NCBI GenBank assembly: GCA_028281765.1
Contig: JANQJF010000087.1
Location: 62,001-126,000, forward strand
Length of the DNA stretch: 64,000 bases
Direction: 5' to 3'
Origin: Planctomycetota bacterium
Lineage (GTDB): Bacteria; Planctomycetota; UBA1135; UBA2386
Position 1 is the first letter of the stretch; the number at the start of each line of letters is the position of its first letter. A program made the translations under genes and the position numbers. Of this stretch, positions 9,432 through 17,991 are shown one piece after another. Under the pieces are notes generated by a model that was not told the DNA's origin, did not search any database, and was given only the letters and a program-made list of their open reading frames with translations.

Positions 9432-12314
9432 ATGGCCAGGAAGAATCTGCTGCTTACGTGTTCCCTCCTCGTGATGGTGGGGGCACTCATCGTGGGGATC
9501 TTGATCTCCGCGCCTGACGAAGATCCGCCCGGGTTCGGCCCGGGACTCGCCGAGCAGGAGCTCGAGGAGATCGATCCGGAAGCGGCCGAGGCCGCGGAAG
9601 CCGACGCCGCGGCCGAGCGCAACGCGGTGGCCACGGCGCCCGCGGACTCGTTCGCGATCCGCGGCCGGCTGCGTTTCGAGTCCGGTCGGCCGGCGGCGGA
9701 CGTGATCGTCCACTACGCGGCGGTCGAGTCCGGTGTTGCGCGGGACCTTCCCGAAGCGCTCAGCACGCGGACAGATGCCGACGGTCGTTTCGGGTTCGCG
9801 ACGGTGCCCGAGTCCGACCAGACGGGGCGCGTCGTTCTCGATGACGAGGCGCAGCTGCTCTTCCAGATGACCGAGACGATGGAGTTCACGGTCGCGAGTT
9901 CTGGGAAGCCCGTCGACCTTGGCGACATGCTCGTCGTCGAAGCGTGCGTGATTCGCGGGATCGCCGTCGACGAGTTCGATCGACCGGTCGAAGGCGTCAA
10001 GATCGAGGTGCGCGTTCTCGGTGCGCTGGCACCCGGCAGGTTCGAAACCACTCCGGTCGACGGCCGCTTCCAGTTCGGACTGCGTCCGGGGCGGCATCGG
10101 ATCTCGAGCGCGTCTGGCGAGCACATGCCGGTATCGGTCGACGTCACGGTCGCGCGCGGCGTGATTCCGGACGAGGTCGTGCTGCGCTTGAAAGCCGGCG
10201 CGAGCATCGAGGGGGTCGTGCTCGACGATCTGGGCCAGCCGATCGAAGGCGCCAAGGTCGCCGCGTATCGGGAGCGCCGCCTCGACGCCAATACGAAGGT
10301 CGACGGCATCAATACCGCCGAGGCGGTGCACACGGACACGGCCGGCGTGTTTCGACTCGGCGGCATCGAGCGCGGCGAGACGGTGCGCGTGCGCGCGTGG
10401 GCGGAAGGGCACACCGCGCACGTCGCGGCGTCGGTCGCGAGCGGCAGCCGCGACGTGCGCTTCGAGCTCGCGCGCAACGGCTCGGTGAAGGGCATCGTCG
10501 TCGACGCGAGTGGCGAGCCGATCGCGGACAGCGAGATCTCCGTCGTGCGCGACGGCGCGTTCGAGCAGATGGTGATCCAGAACGCACGTCCATGGAGGAG
10601 TGGCAAGGACGGTCGTTTCCTCATCGACGACGTCGCGCCGGGCACGGTGCAGCTGCGCGTCCAGGGCGCCAATCACCGCGATGTCACGCATTCGGACGTC
10701 GTCGTGCGCGCGGGTGAGCCGACCTCCGAGATCCGCATCGTCGCCGAGGTCGGCGCCGCGATCGTCGCGACCGTGCTCGACTCGGAGAATCGACCGGTCG
10801 CGGATGCGCGCGTTCGGGTGTCTCACGTGGGCGCCGCGGCTGCGGACGGCACGGACGTGCGCTACGAGCGTCGCGAAGTGCGCGAGGTCGACGGCAAACG
10901 TGAGGTGACGATCGAGACGTCGAGTGACGTGCTCGGTGAGGGGACGACCGACGGCGACGGCAAGGTGACGATCGCGGGCTTACCCGCGGGTCCGGTCGTC
11001 GTGCGTGCCGAGCACGAGGACAACGCGCCGGGCAAGCCCGTGCAGATCGTGCTGCCGCGCGTCGGCGAGGTCGAAGCCCACCTCACGATGCGTGCCGGTG
11101 GATTCATCGACGTCCTGACCGTCGACGCCGACGACGCGCCGAAGTCCGGTGCCGCGTTCTTGGTGCGGGGTCCCCGTTCGGTTGGCGAGACGCCGCCGAG
11201 CGAGCGGCACGTCGCGGATGGCACCGGCAAGGCGCGCATCGGTCCATTGCTGCCCGGCAGCTACAGCATCGTGCTCGTGCACAAGAACCCCGCGATGCAG
11301 ATCGGCAACGGGGGAACGTTCGTGCAGCTCGCCGACGACGAGCCGGAACTCGAGGACTCGACCGTCGAGCTCGAGGTCCTGGCGGGTCAGTCGGTCGCGG
11401 CGCGACTCGTGTTTCCGATCCTCGCGACCGTGCGTGGGCGCGTGACGGACGCGAACGGTCCGGCGCGGGGCGTCCTCGTGAAGCTCGAGCCCGCGGGCGC
11501 CGACGCGGTTCACGGGTTTGGTCAGGGGCGGACGGGCACGACGGACGCGGACGGGGCTTTCTCGATCGCAGAAGTCGCGCCGGGTGACTACACGATGACG
11601 TGGGGCCGTCGGATGGCGGTCGTTCGCCACGAGAGCGCGGTGACCATTCCGCCCGGTCAGCGCGACGTCGAGAAGGACCTCGTGCTCTCCGGCGGCAGCG
11701 TGCGCGTCGTCGTCAGCGACGTTGCGAGCGGAGAAGCGCTCGAGCGTGCGAGCGTCGCGCTGTCCCGTGCGGACCACGACGGTAGCCCGACGCGTCGGCG
11801 CGCCGGTTTCGTCATGATGACGCTCGACGTCAATGCCGGCGAAGACGGGCAGATGCTGACGATGGAGTCGGGTGGTCCGGGCACGGTTCTCACCGACGAA
11901 GAGGGCGTCGCCACGATCGAAGACGTTCCGCCGGGGACCTATTCGATCGTGATCCGCCACAAGGCGCACCAGGACGAGCGCGTCGCCGAGGTCGTCGTGC
12001 GTGACCAGGCGGAGACCGAGGTGCCGCCGGTCGCGCTGAAGGCCGCGGGCTTCTTGCGCGGCAAGGTCACCGGCTTCTCCGCGGAGAGCCGAGTCATGTT
12101 CGCGATGCTCGAGGTGCAGCGTGTCGGCGACGGCGGCGAGCCGCGGCGCGAGAACGCGATGAACGGCTCGATCCGCGTCAACGGTCTCGCGCCGGGCAGC
12201 TACCGCGTGCGCGCGCGCGCGATGGGGCCGGACGCGAGTGAGGAGTACGGACCTTGGGTCGATGCGGAGATCGTCACCGGTGAGCGCACGCGCGTGCAGG
12301 TGCCGCTGAAGTAG
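9432..12314 (+). CDS. Membrane-anchored protein with many carboxypeptidase-regulatory-like repeats
   Basis: The start at ATG 9432 gives a basic N-terminus and one membrane helix (residues 6-25), then an acidic Ala/Glu-rich linker and about 880 residues of repeated beta-sandwich units. Many units contain the signature 'G.V.D..G.P..GA.V...R..A..T.TDADGRF....V.PG.Y.....', as in CarboxypepD_reg/SpaA-like domains. There are roughly nine units. The domains are structural, transthyretin-like folds found in surface and envelope proteins; no enzymatic motif is visible. The product probably projects from the inner membrane into the periplasm. It ends 4 bases from the convergent nucleotidyltransferase gene. 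Confidence 0.75.
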   Translation: MARKNLLLTCSLLVMVGALIVGILISAPDEDPPGFGPGLAEQELEEIDPEAAEAAEADAAAERNAVATAPADSFAIRGRLRFESGRPAADVIVHYAAVESGVARDLPEALSTRTDADGRFGFATVPESDQTGRVVLDDEAQLLFQMTETMEFTVASSGKPVDLGDMLVVEACVIRGIAVDEFDRPVEGVKIEVRVLGALAPGRFETTPVDGRFQFGLRPGRHRISSASGEHMPVSVDVTVARGVIPDEVVLRLKAGASIEGVVLDDLGQPIEGAKVAAYRERRLDANTKVDGINTAEAVHTDTAGVFRLGGIERGETVRVRAWAEGHTAHVAASVASGSRDVRFELARNGSVKGIVVDASGEPIADSEISVVRDGAFEQMVIQNARPWRSGKDGRFLIDDVAPGTVQLRVQGANHRDVTHSDVVVRAGEPTSEIRIVAEVGAAIVATVLDSENRPVADARVRVSHVGAAAADGTDVRYERREVREVDGKREVTIETSSDVLGEGTTDGDGKVTIAGLPAGPVVVRAEHEDNAPGKPVQIVLPRVGEVEAHLTMRAGGFIDVLTVDADDAPKSGAAFLVRGPRSVGETPPSERHVADGTGKARIGPLLPGSYSIVLVHKNPAMQIGNGGTFVQLADDEPELEDSTVELEVLAGQSVAARLVFPILATVRGRVTDANGPARGVLVKLEPAGADAVHGFGQGRTGTTDADGAFSIAEVAPGDYTMTWGRRMAVVRHESAVTIPPGQRDVEKDLVLSGGSVRVVVSDVASGEALERASVALSRADHDGSPTRRRAGFVMMTLDVNAGEDGQMLTMESGGPGTVLTDEEGVATIEDVPPGTYSIVIRHKAHQDERVAEVVVRDQAETEVPPVALKAAGFLRGKVTGFSAESRVMFAMLEVQRVGDGGEPRRENAMNGSIRVNGLAPGSYRVRARAMGPDASEEYGPWVDAEIVTGERTRVQVPLK

Positions 12315-12318
12315 TAGC

Positions 12319-13644
12319 TCAGGAGCTCCGGAGCTCGCGCGCGCGCGCCTCGTGCAGCGCGCGTTTGAACTCCTCGACATCCGAGTGCCGCTGTCGCAGC
12401 TCACCCGCGTCGACGCTCTCGCACCGTTCGCACAACCAGTCGAGATCCGCCTCCACGCGCGCCGCGATCTCGAGGCCGTCGTCGGACATGCCGAGCCGGC
12501 CCGCGGAGTCGGCGGCGACCGCGAGCGCGAACAGGTCGCGTCGCATCGCCTTGCCGCGGAAGTGCTCTTCGTACATCCGGGCGAGCGTGCCCGGCCGCAG
12601 CTCCCGCAGCTGGCGCGCGGTCAGGTGCAGCGCCGAGACCTTGGCGGCGAGCAAGCGGGTCGTCGAGTCGGCGAGACCGGGGAGGCGACGGCAGAGCTCG
12701 CCGATGACGTCGACGCCGGCGCCCTCGTGGCCACGATGGGACGGGAATTCGCTAGGGTCGGTGAGCCCCTTGCCGAGGTCGTGGCACAGCGCCGCGAAGC
12801 GCACGGCGTACGCGTCCGCGGGGTCGAGGTCGCGCGTGTGTTCGAACGCCCACTCGAGCACGAGGATCATGTGCAGGCTCTGGCCGACCTCGGGGTGGTA
12901 GCGGATCGGTCCGGCGGGGCGGCCGTCGAACTGGGTCGCGATCTCGGGCGCGACGCGCTGCAGCACGCCGATCTCGAACAGCTCGTGGAGCCAGCGACCC
13001 GGCGACGGCGAACTGGTGAGCGCCGCGCGGATCTCGGCCGCGATCGCTTCTGCCGGAATCGCGTCCAGCACGTCGAATTCGGCGTCGATCTTGCGGATCT
13101 CGCGGTCGAGTTCGAATCTCCACCCCGCGGCCTTGCGGTAGTAGCGGAGCCAACGGATCGGATGCTCGCGGACGCGTTCGCTCGGATCGCCGACTGCGAC
13201 GACGCGCTTCGCGGTCCAGTCGTCACAGCCGCCGAGCGGGTCGACGATGCGGTCCTCGGCGAGCCACCACGCGATCGCACCCACGGTCATGTCGCGCCGG
13301 TGTAGGTCGGACTCGATGCGTGCGGCCATCGGCCCGTCCGTCAGCTCCCCGCGGAAGCTCGTGATCTCGATGCGTTCGCCGCCGAGGCGAAACGCGGTTG
13401 TGCCGCGCGCGCGGTTCGCGTCGGTCGTTTGCTGAAACACACCGTGCTCTTGCAGCAGCGCTTCTCCGCGCTCGAGATCGCACGACCACGCGAGGTCGAG
13501 ATCTTGCACGTCGGGAGCCGCGAGGCCCCGACGGCGGCACGCTTCTGCGAGCGCGCTCGAGCCGACGACGCACGTTCCGAGCTCGGGGTCGAGTAGCCAC
13601 GGCGCGTCACCGCGGATGCGCTCCAGTGGCGACTCGATGCTCAA
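12319..13644 (-). CDS. CCA-adding/poly(A) polymerase-type nucleotidyltransferase with HD domain
   Basis: The start is a TTG whose TTGA overlaps the TGA stop of the upstream HEAT gene, giving 441 residues. Class II nucleotidyltransferase landmarks are present: a G-S-S loop followed by 'DLDLAW' (metal-binding D-x-D), 'RRDMTVGAIAW' (the RRDFTINA motif) and 'DPLGG..DW'. A metal-type HD motif 'ALCHDLGKG' follows in the C-terminal half. This fits tRNA CCA addition or RNA 3' tailing in the cytoplasm. The usual GGxVRD motif is degenerate (VVGSSALAEACR), so the specificity is uncertain. Confidence 0.75.
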   Translation of the reverse strand: MSIESPLERIRGDAPWLLDPELGTCVVGSSALAEACRRRGLAAPDVQDLDLAWSCDLERGEALLQEHGVFQQTTDANRARGTTAFRLGGERIEITSFRGELTDGPMAARIESDLHRRDMTVGAIAWWLAEDRIVDPLGGCDDWTAKRVVAVGDPSERVREHPIRWLRYYRKAAGWRFELDREIRKIDAEFDVLDAIPAEAIAAEIRAALTSSPSPGRWLHELFEIGVLQRVAPEIATQFDGRPAGPIRYHPEVGQSLHMILVLEWAFEHTRDLDPADAYAVRFAALCHDLGKGLTDPSEFPSHRGHEGAGVDVIGELCRRLPGLADSTTRLLAAKVSALHLTARQLRELRPGTLARMYEEHFRGKAMRRDLFALAVAADSAGRLGMSDDGLEIAARVEADLDWLCERCESVDAGELRQRHSDVEEFKRALHEARARELRSS

Positions 13645-14456
13645 CGCTTCTTGCTCGTCTTGGGCTTCTTGTTCTTCTTGGCCTTGGCGCGCTTCTTGAG
13701 CTTGTTGCGATTCTTCGCGATCCAAGAACGCGCTTCCTGCGCGGTGCTGAAGCGCTGGCCCGTGATCTCGAACAGCGCGTCCTTGACGTCGTCGCGCCAC
13801 GACCGCCACGCCTTCCAGCGCTTCTCCCAGTACTCGGCCGGCGGGTTGTCGGCGGCGTTGACGTCGGTCGGTCCGGGCTCGTCGAGGTTCTCGAGCAGCA
13901 AGCGAATCGCCTGGATTTCGCAGTGGTTCTTCGCGAGGACGATGATCGCCTTCTGCTTCGGCCGGTGCGCTTCGGTGTAGTTGATCGCGAACAGCTTCTC
14001 GAGCGTTCGCCAGTCCTTGTCGCCGTAGCCGGTCTTGTCGAGCGCGGTGATCAGGTCCGCGGTGACGTTCGGCTTTTGCTGCACGGCGCGGTCGGCGATC
14101 AGCTTGAGGATCGCGCCGCGCGCTTCCTTCGGCGGCTGATGCGCGAGAGCCTTTGCCGCCGCGCGCTTGACGCTCAGCGGGCGCGCCTTCTTGACGACGG
14201 AAGCGAGTGGCTTGACGAGCTTGGCGTGCGAACCCTTGCCGAGGGCTTCGACCGCCGCCATCTCCTGTCGGAGCTTGGGCTTCTTGACGCGCGAGGCCTT
14301 CTTCCAGTCGGAGAGGACGGTGCGCACTTCCTTGTCGTCGAGAGTTTTGACGACGGCCGCATCGACGGCCTGGGCCTGTTTCTTGTCGCTGGCCTTGTCT
14401 TGCTTGTCGGCGCCTTGGGCGACGAAGCAAACCGCGAGGAGGACGTGGGAGAGCAT
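13641..14456 (-). CDS. Secreted HEAT-repeat-like protein
   Basis: The 271-residue protein opens with a short signal-like segment (MLSHVLLAVCFVAQGA). It continues as mostly helical repeats such as 'KLVKPLASVVKKARPLSVKRAAAKALAHQ', typical of HEAT/armadillo scaffolds, and ends in a strongly basic Lys-rich tail (KKRAKAKKNKKPKTSKKR). No catalytic motif is visible. It is translationally coupled to the nucleotidyltransferase gene by a TTGA overlap, but if the signal peptide is real the two proteins work in different compartments. The function is unknown. Confidence 0.6.
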   Translation of the reverse strand: MLSHVLLAVCFVAQGADKQDKASDKKQAQAVDAAVVKTLDDKEVRTVLSDWKKASRVKKPKLRQEMAAVEALGKGSHAKLVKPLASVVKKARPLSVKRAAAKALAHQPPKEARGAILKLIADRAVQQKPNVTADLITALDKTGYGDKDWRTLEKLFAINYTEAHRPKQKAIIVLAKNHCEIQAIRLLLENLDEPGPTDVNAADNPPAEYWEKRWKAWRSWRDDVKDALFEITGQRFSTAQEARSWIAKNRNKLKKRAKAKKNKKPKTSKKR

Positions 14457-14556
14457 CCACGCATCCTACTGGAGCGGAGTCTGGACTGTCAGGTCCGGAC
14501 GTCTGGGATCGGCATTCCCCGATGACATGGCGGGAGACCGGCGTGTGCTCTCGGCG

Positions 14557-15510
14557 CTAGCGGAGCAGCACCGCGGCCGTCAGGTAGCCGAAATAGGCGA
14601 CCAGCAGCACGCTGGCTTCGCGCCGCGTAACCCCGATCCCCGATTTCATCGCGAGCACGAGGAACGCGACCATCCCCAGGCCCACGAAACCGGCCGTTCC
14701 CTCCGTGCCCCACGTCATCGGCAGCGGACAAACCACCGCGGTCGCGCCGAGCACCATACCGACGTTGAAGATGTTGCTGCCGAGCACGTTGCCGAGCGCG
14801 AGATCGGGGTGACCCTTGCGTGCCGCGACGATCGCGGTCGCGAGTTCGGGCAGGCTCGTGCCGACTGCCACGATCGTCATGCCGATCAGCTCCGGCGTCA
14901 TGCCGAATTCGCTGGCGACGCCCGACGCCCCGTCGACGAGCCATTCACCACCGAACTTCAGGCCGGCTAGGCCGATCGCGATGAACACGACGTGTCGAAT
15001 CAACGCGAATGGGCCGCGCTCGGGATCCGGCTCGTCGGTCTCTACCGTCCGCGCCGACTTGCGGTGCCGCCGGATCAGGATCCAAGTGAACGCGAATATG
15101 AACGCGAGATAGATCGAGCCCCAGACCCGCGAGATCGTGCCGTCGGAGAGCACCAGTGGCAACAGCACGAGGACGGCCGCGCTGAGCGTGAACCACAGCT
15201 CGAACCGCACGCTGCGTGGCGCGGTCGTGATCGGCTGGATCAGCGCCGACGCGCCGACGATCAGGCCGATGTTCGCGATGTTGCTGCCGAGCACGGTGCC
15301 CGTGGCCATGCCCGGGCTGCCGCTGAGCGCCGACTGGAGACCGACGACGAGCTCCGGGGCGGACGTGCCGAACGCGACGAGGGTCAGGCCGACCATCATC
15401 TTGCTCATGCCCAGCGTGAGCGCGATCCAGACCGAGCCGCGAACCAGCAGCTCCGCCCCGACGATCAGGGTTACGAGCCCGGCAAGGATCCACAGCCAAT
15501 GTTCGAACAC
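14557..15510 (-). CDS. Calcium/sodium antiporter of the CaCA family (YrbG-like)
   Basis: The protein has about ten membrane helices arranged as two inverted halves. Each half carries the alpha-repeat signature of Ca2+/cation exchangers: 'GTSAPELVVG' in the first and 'GTSLPELATA' in the second, both followed by 'G..LGSNI.N'. It should exchange Na+ or H+ for Ca2+ across the inner membrane. A GTG at 15510 is chosen as start because it places the first helix (HWLWILAGLVTLIVG) directly at the N-terminus; a TTG at 15546 would add a basic, proline-rich leader without a ribosome site. The final length of 317 residues is typical. Confidence 0.85.
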   Translation of the reverse strand: MFEHWLWILAGLVTLIVGAELLVRGSVWIALTLGMSKMMVGLTLVAFGTSAPELVVGLQSALSGSPGMATGTVLGSNIANIGLIVGASALIQPITTAPRSVRFELWFTLSAAVLVLLPLVLSDGTISRVWGSIYLAFIFAFTWILIRRHRKSARTVETDEPDPERGPFALIRHVVFIAIGLAGLKFGGEWLVDGASGVASEFGMTPELIGMTIVAVGTSLPELATAIVAARKGHPDLALGNVLGSNIFNVGMVLGATAVVCPLPMTWGTEGTAGFVGLGMVAFLVLAMKSGIGVTRREASVLLVAYFGYLTAAVLLR

Positions 15511-15592
15511 GGGCCTGGTCGTAGTAGCTGGTCGGGGCCGGGGCAAGCGCGTTTGCTTCAGCCGGCCGATGCCAACGGCCGATCAGGTGGAT

Positions 15593-16363
15593 ATGCGGAA
15601 GATTCCAACAGTCGCGGTCGGCCTGTTGCTCCTGATGGCGGGCTGTATCGAGCTCGAAGTCGGGGTGACCCTCGAGGCCGACGGCTCGGGCACGCAGACG
15701 TTGCATCTCGGAGTCACTGACCGAATCGCGCAGTCGATCCGCGCGTCGGCGCGCGCGCTCGATGCCAGCGGCACGCGCGCGGATCCGCTACTCGTGTTCG
15801 ACGCCGCCAAGGTCAAGAAGGAGCTCGCGGACCAAGGCCTCGTCGTCACGCACCACAAGTCGTACCGCGAAGGCCCGAAGCAGCTCGTCGACGTGACGGC
15901 GAAGTTCGCGAACGTCGGCCAGCTCGAGGCCAGCACGCTCTTCGGCGCGGGCGGCGAATGGTTCGTGCTGCAGGGACGCAACAAGGGTGGCCTTCGTCTC
16001 GTCTACTACCCGCGCGGTCACCAAGCGTGGAAGGCCGGACGCGAGAAGGCGAAGCAGATCGCGCTGCAGCCGACGGCCGTTCAGAAGCAGTTCTTCGAGA
16101 CGCAGAAGAAGAAGCTCCGAGGTCTCGACATCGCGCTGCGGATCACGCTTCCCGGCGATGTCGACTACGCGTCCAAGAACCTGAAGGTCGACGGCAAGCG
16201 TGACGTAATCGCGACCGTCAAGTCGTCCGACATCCAGACCGCGTCGGATCTCGTCAAGGCGCTCGCGCCGCGCTACGAGGTCGAATTCGATGGTCGGTTG
16301 TGCAAGCTGAAGGTCGACCTGGCGGATCCGGGGATCCCGGCTCCGCCGAAGAAGACCCGCTGA
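15593..16363 (+). CDS. LppM/DUF3153-like lipoprotein
   Basis: The chosen ATG gives a lipoprotein signal with lipobox LLMAGC. The mature 240-residue part begins 'IELEVGVTLEADGSGTQTLHLGVTD', the beginning of LppM-type domains, where an acidic-Gly 'DGSG' turn is followed by amphipathic strands. No catalytic residues are recognised. An in-frame ATG 24 bases upstream is possible but would lengthen the n-region. The gene is divergent from the antiporter (under 100 bases) and followed 13 bases later by a small membrane protein. The product is an envelope lipoprotein of unknown role. Confidence 0.6.
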   Translation: MRKIPTVAVGLLLLMAGCIELEVGVTLEADGSGTQTLHLGVTDRIAQSIRASARALDASGTRADPLLVFDAAKVKKELADQGLVVTHHKSYREGPKQLVDVTAKFANVGQLEASTLFGAGGEWFVLQGRNKGGLRLVYYPRGHQAWKAGREKAKQIALQPTAVQKQFFETQKKKLRGLDIALRITLPGDVDYASKNLKVDGKRDVIATVKSSDIQTASDLVKALAPRYEVEFDGRLCKLKVDLADPGIPAPPKKTR

Positions 16364-16376
16364 TACAACTGCGACC

Positions 16377-16706
16377 ATGTGGGTTGCGCTCGTCCGCTGG
16401 TGGGTCATCGTCCTGGGAGGCGCGCTCCTCGGCGCCGGCCTCGTCCTGCACGCGCAGGTCGCGCTCGCGCACCATTCTCGCGAGCAGGTGCAGAGCGTGT
16501 TCTTTCTGTGGCGCGGAATCGGTCAGCTGACCTTCGTGTTCCAAGACGACACGACGAAGATGGCGCTGTGGCTCAACGAGGTCCCCGATGAGGTGCTCGT
16601 CGAGTCGGATCGCGGTGCATGGACGCTGGTCGTGATCGGTGTCGTGCTCGCGGTGACCGCGTTCTTCATCCATCCGAAGACGAAGAAGAAGCCCAAGCGC
16701 GCGTGA
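16377..16706 (+). CDS. Small two-helix membrane protein
   Basis: The 109-residue product has an N-terminal helix (about 5-30, ending 'LHAQVALAHHS'), a 50-residue outside loop containing 'FFLWRGIGQLTFVFQDD', and a second helix near the C-terminus (VVIGVVLAVTAFFI). It ends in a Lys-rich cytoplasmic tail (KTKKKPKRA), giving both termini in the cytoplasm. I do not recognise a family. The 13-base gap after the LppM-like lipoprotein suggests co-transcription. Confidence 0.6.
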   Translation: MWVALVRWWVIVLGGALLGAGLVLHAQVALAHHSREQVQSVFFLWRGIGQLTFVFQDDTTKMALWLNEVPDEVLVESDRGAWTLVVIGVVLAVTAFFIHPKTKKKPKRA

Positions 16707-16763
16707 GCCTGGCGACGTGTCGCCGAATCGAGTGAAATTGCGGTCCCCGATCGGAGGACCCCA

Positions 16764-17987
16764 ATGCGCTACTTCTGGCCCATCGCCGTCGCGACTTCGT
16801 GCGCGCTCTCGCCACTCACTGCCCAAGAAGACCAGGGTGGACCCACCGTCGACGCGGCCGTCAAACGCGGCGTCGAATTGCTGATCGAGTTCCAGGAGAA
16901 GTACGTCCGCGACAGCGGCGTCGGTCGCCTGCCGGACGACCAGCTCGAGGCGTGGCAGGACAAGCAGCGCAAGCGGCTCGCGAAAGTGCGCAAGTCGAAG
17001 AAGCCGGCGCAGGAGTGGCCTTATGAAGGCGTGTATCGGACCGGTGGCATCATCCCGCCGGGCTACCGCGTCGGCGGCACCGCGATCGTCTGCAACGCGC
17101 TCGTCATGGCGCCGGGCTATGACGAAGACGACACGCGCAAGTCGGCGGTCGCGCGCGCCTCGGACTTCATGCTCGAAGAGCTGACCGAGAACGAGCGGCT
17201 CGAGGCGGGACCGAAGAGCGGTTACGACGTGCGCGGCTGGGCGCACACCTACGCGCTCGACTTCTTCCTCCTCGCGCTGCGCCGCGGCGCGGTCGAGAAG
17301 AAGCTGCAAAAGGAGATGCGCGAGATGATCCCGCATTTGATCGACTGCATCGCGACCAACGAGGTCAAGGCCGGCGGCGGCTGGAACTACGCGGGCAACT
17401 CGACGAGCCCGTTCATGACCGGCTCGACGCTGCTCGCTCTCTACCAGGCGCGATCGCAGGGCTTCGAGGTCGACAAGGACATGGTCGACCGCGCGCTCGA
17501 TGGTTTGGAGAACGCACGGACGAAGGAAGGCGCGTACGTCTACTCCGGCAAGAACGGCGGGCGTCGGCGCAACCGCACGAAGATGCCCGGCGCGTGCGCG
17601 CGGGCTGCGATCGCCGAGCTGTGCCTGTTGCGTGGCGGCCGCAGTGACGCGAAGAAGCTGCGCGTCGCGGTCGACGCGTTCTTCGAGCACTGGGGCGAGC
17701 TGCTGAAGCGGAAGAGCCAGCAGGGCACGCACGTCGGGGAGTATGGCATTGCGCCGTACTACTTCTTCTACGGGCATACCTACGCCGCACTCGCGATCGA
17801 GGCGCTGCCGGAAGAGGACCGTGAGAGCCTGCGCGACCAGATGCAGCACACGCTGTGGAAGACGCGCGAGGAGGATGGCGGTTGGAACGACCGGATCTTC
17901 CCGCGGAGCAAGTCGTACTCGACGGCGATGGCGTTGCTGGCGTTGATGGCGCCGAGGATGGATCCGGTGCCGGAGTGGGGTGAGTAG
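16764..17987 (+). CDS. Secreted alpha/alpha-toroid (prenyltransferase/squalene-oxidase-repeat) protein
   Basis: A clear ribosome site (GGAGGA) precedes the ATG. Residues 1-20 form a signal peptide ending S-P-L-T-A-Q-E. The mature protein is built of helical pairs with cyclase-like repeats such as 'GVELLIEFQEKY', 'GGGWNYAG' and 'EDGGWNDRIFP..KSYSTAMALLAL'. This is the alpha/alpha-toroid fold of terpene cyclases, but the DXDD and QW active-site motifs are not evident. Proteins of this kind are abundant and functionally uncharacterised in Planctomycetota. It is not the window's squalene-hopene cyclase (that gene is at 58776). Confidence 0.7.
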   Translation: MRYFWPIAVATSCALSPLTAQEDQGGPTVDAAVKRGVELLIEFQEKYVRDSGVGRLPDDQLEAWQDKQRKRLAKVRKSKKPAQEWPYEGVYRTGGIIPPGYRVGGTAIVCNALVMAPGYDEDDTRKSAVARASDFMLEELTENERLEAGPKSGYDVRGWAHTYALDFFLLALRRGAVEKKLQKEMREMIPHLIDCIATNEVKAGGGWNYAGNSTSPFMTGSTLLALYQARSQGFEVDKDMVDRALDGLENARTKEGAYVYSGKNGGRRRNRTKMPGACARAAIAELCLLRGGRSDAKKLRVAVDAFFEHWGELLKRKSQQGTHVGEYGIAPYYFFYGHTYAALAIEALPEEDRESLRDQMQHTLWKTREEDGGWNDRIFPRSKSYSTAMALLALMAPRMDPVPEWGE

Positions 17988-17991
17988 GGGG

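Noticed and set aside
12323-12336. Palindrome GAGCTCCGGAGCTC at the convergent gene ends as a terminator
   Set aside because: It lies inside the nucleotidyltransferase coding end, has almost no loop and no T-run.
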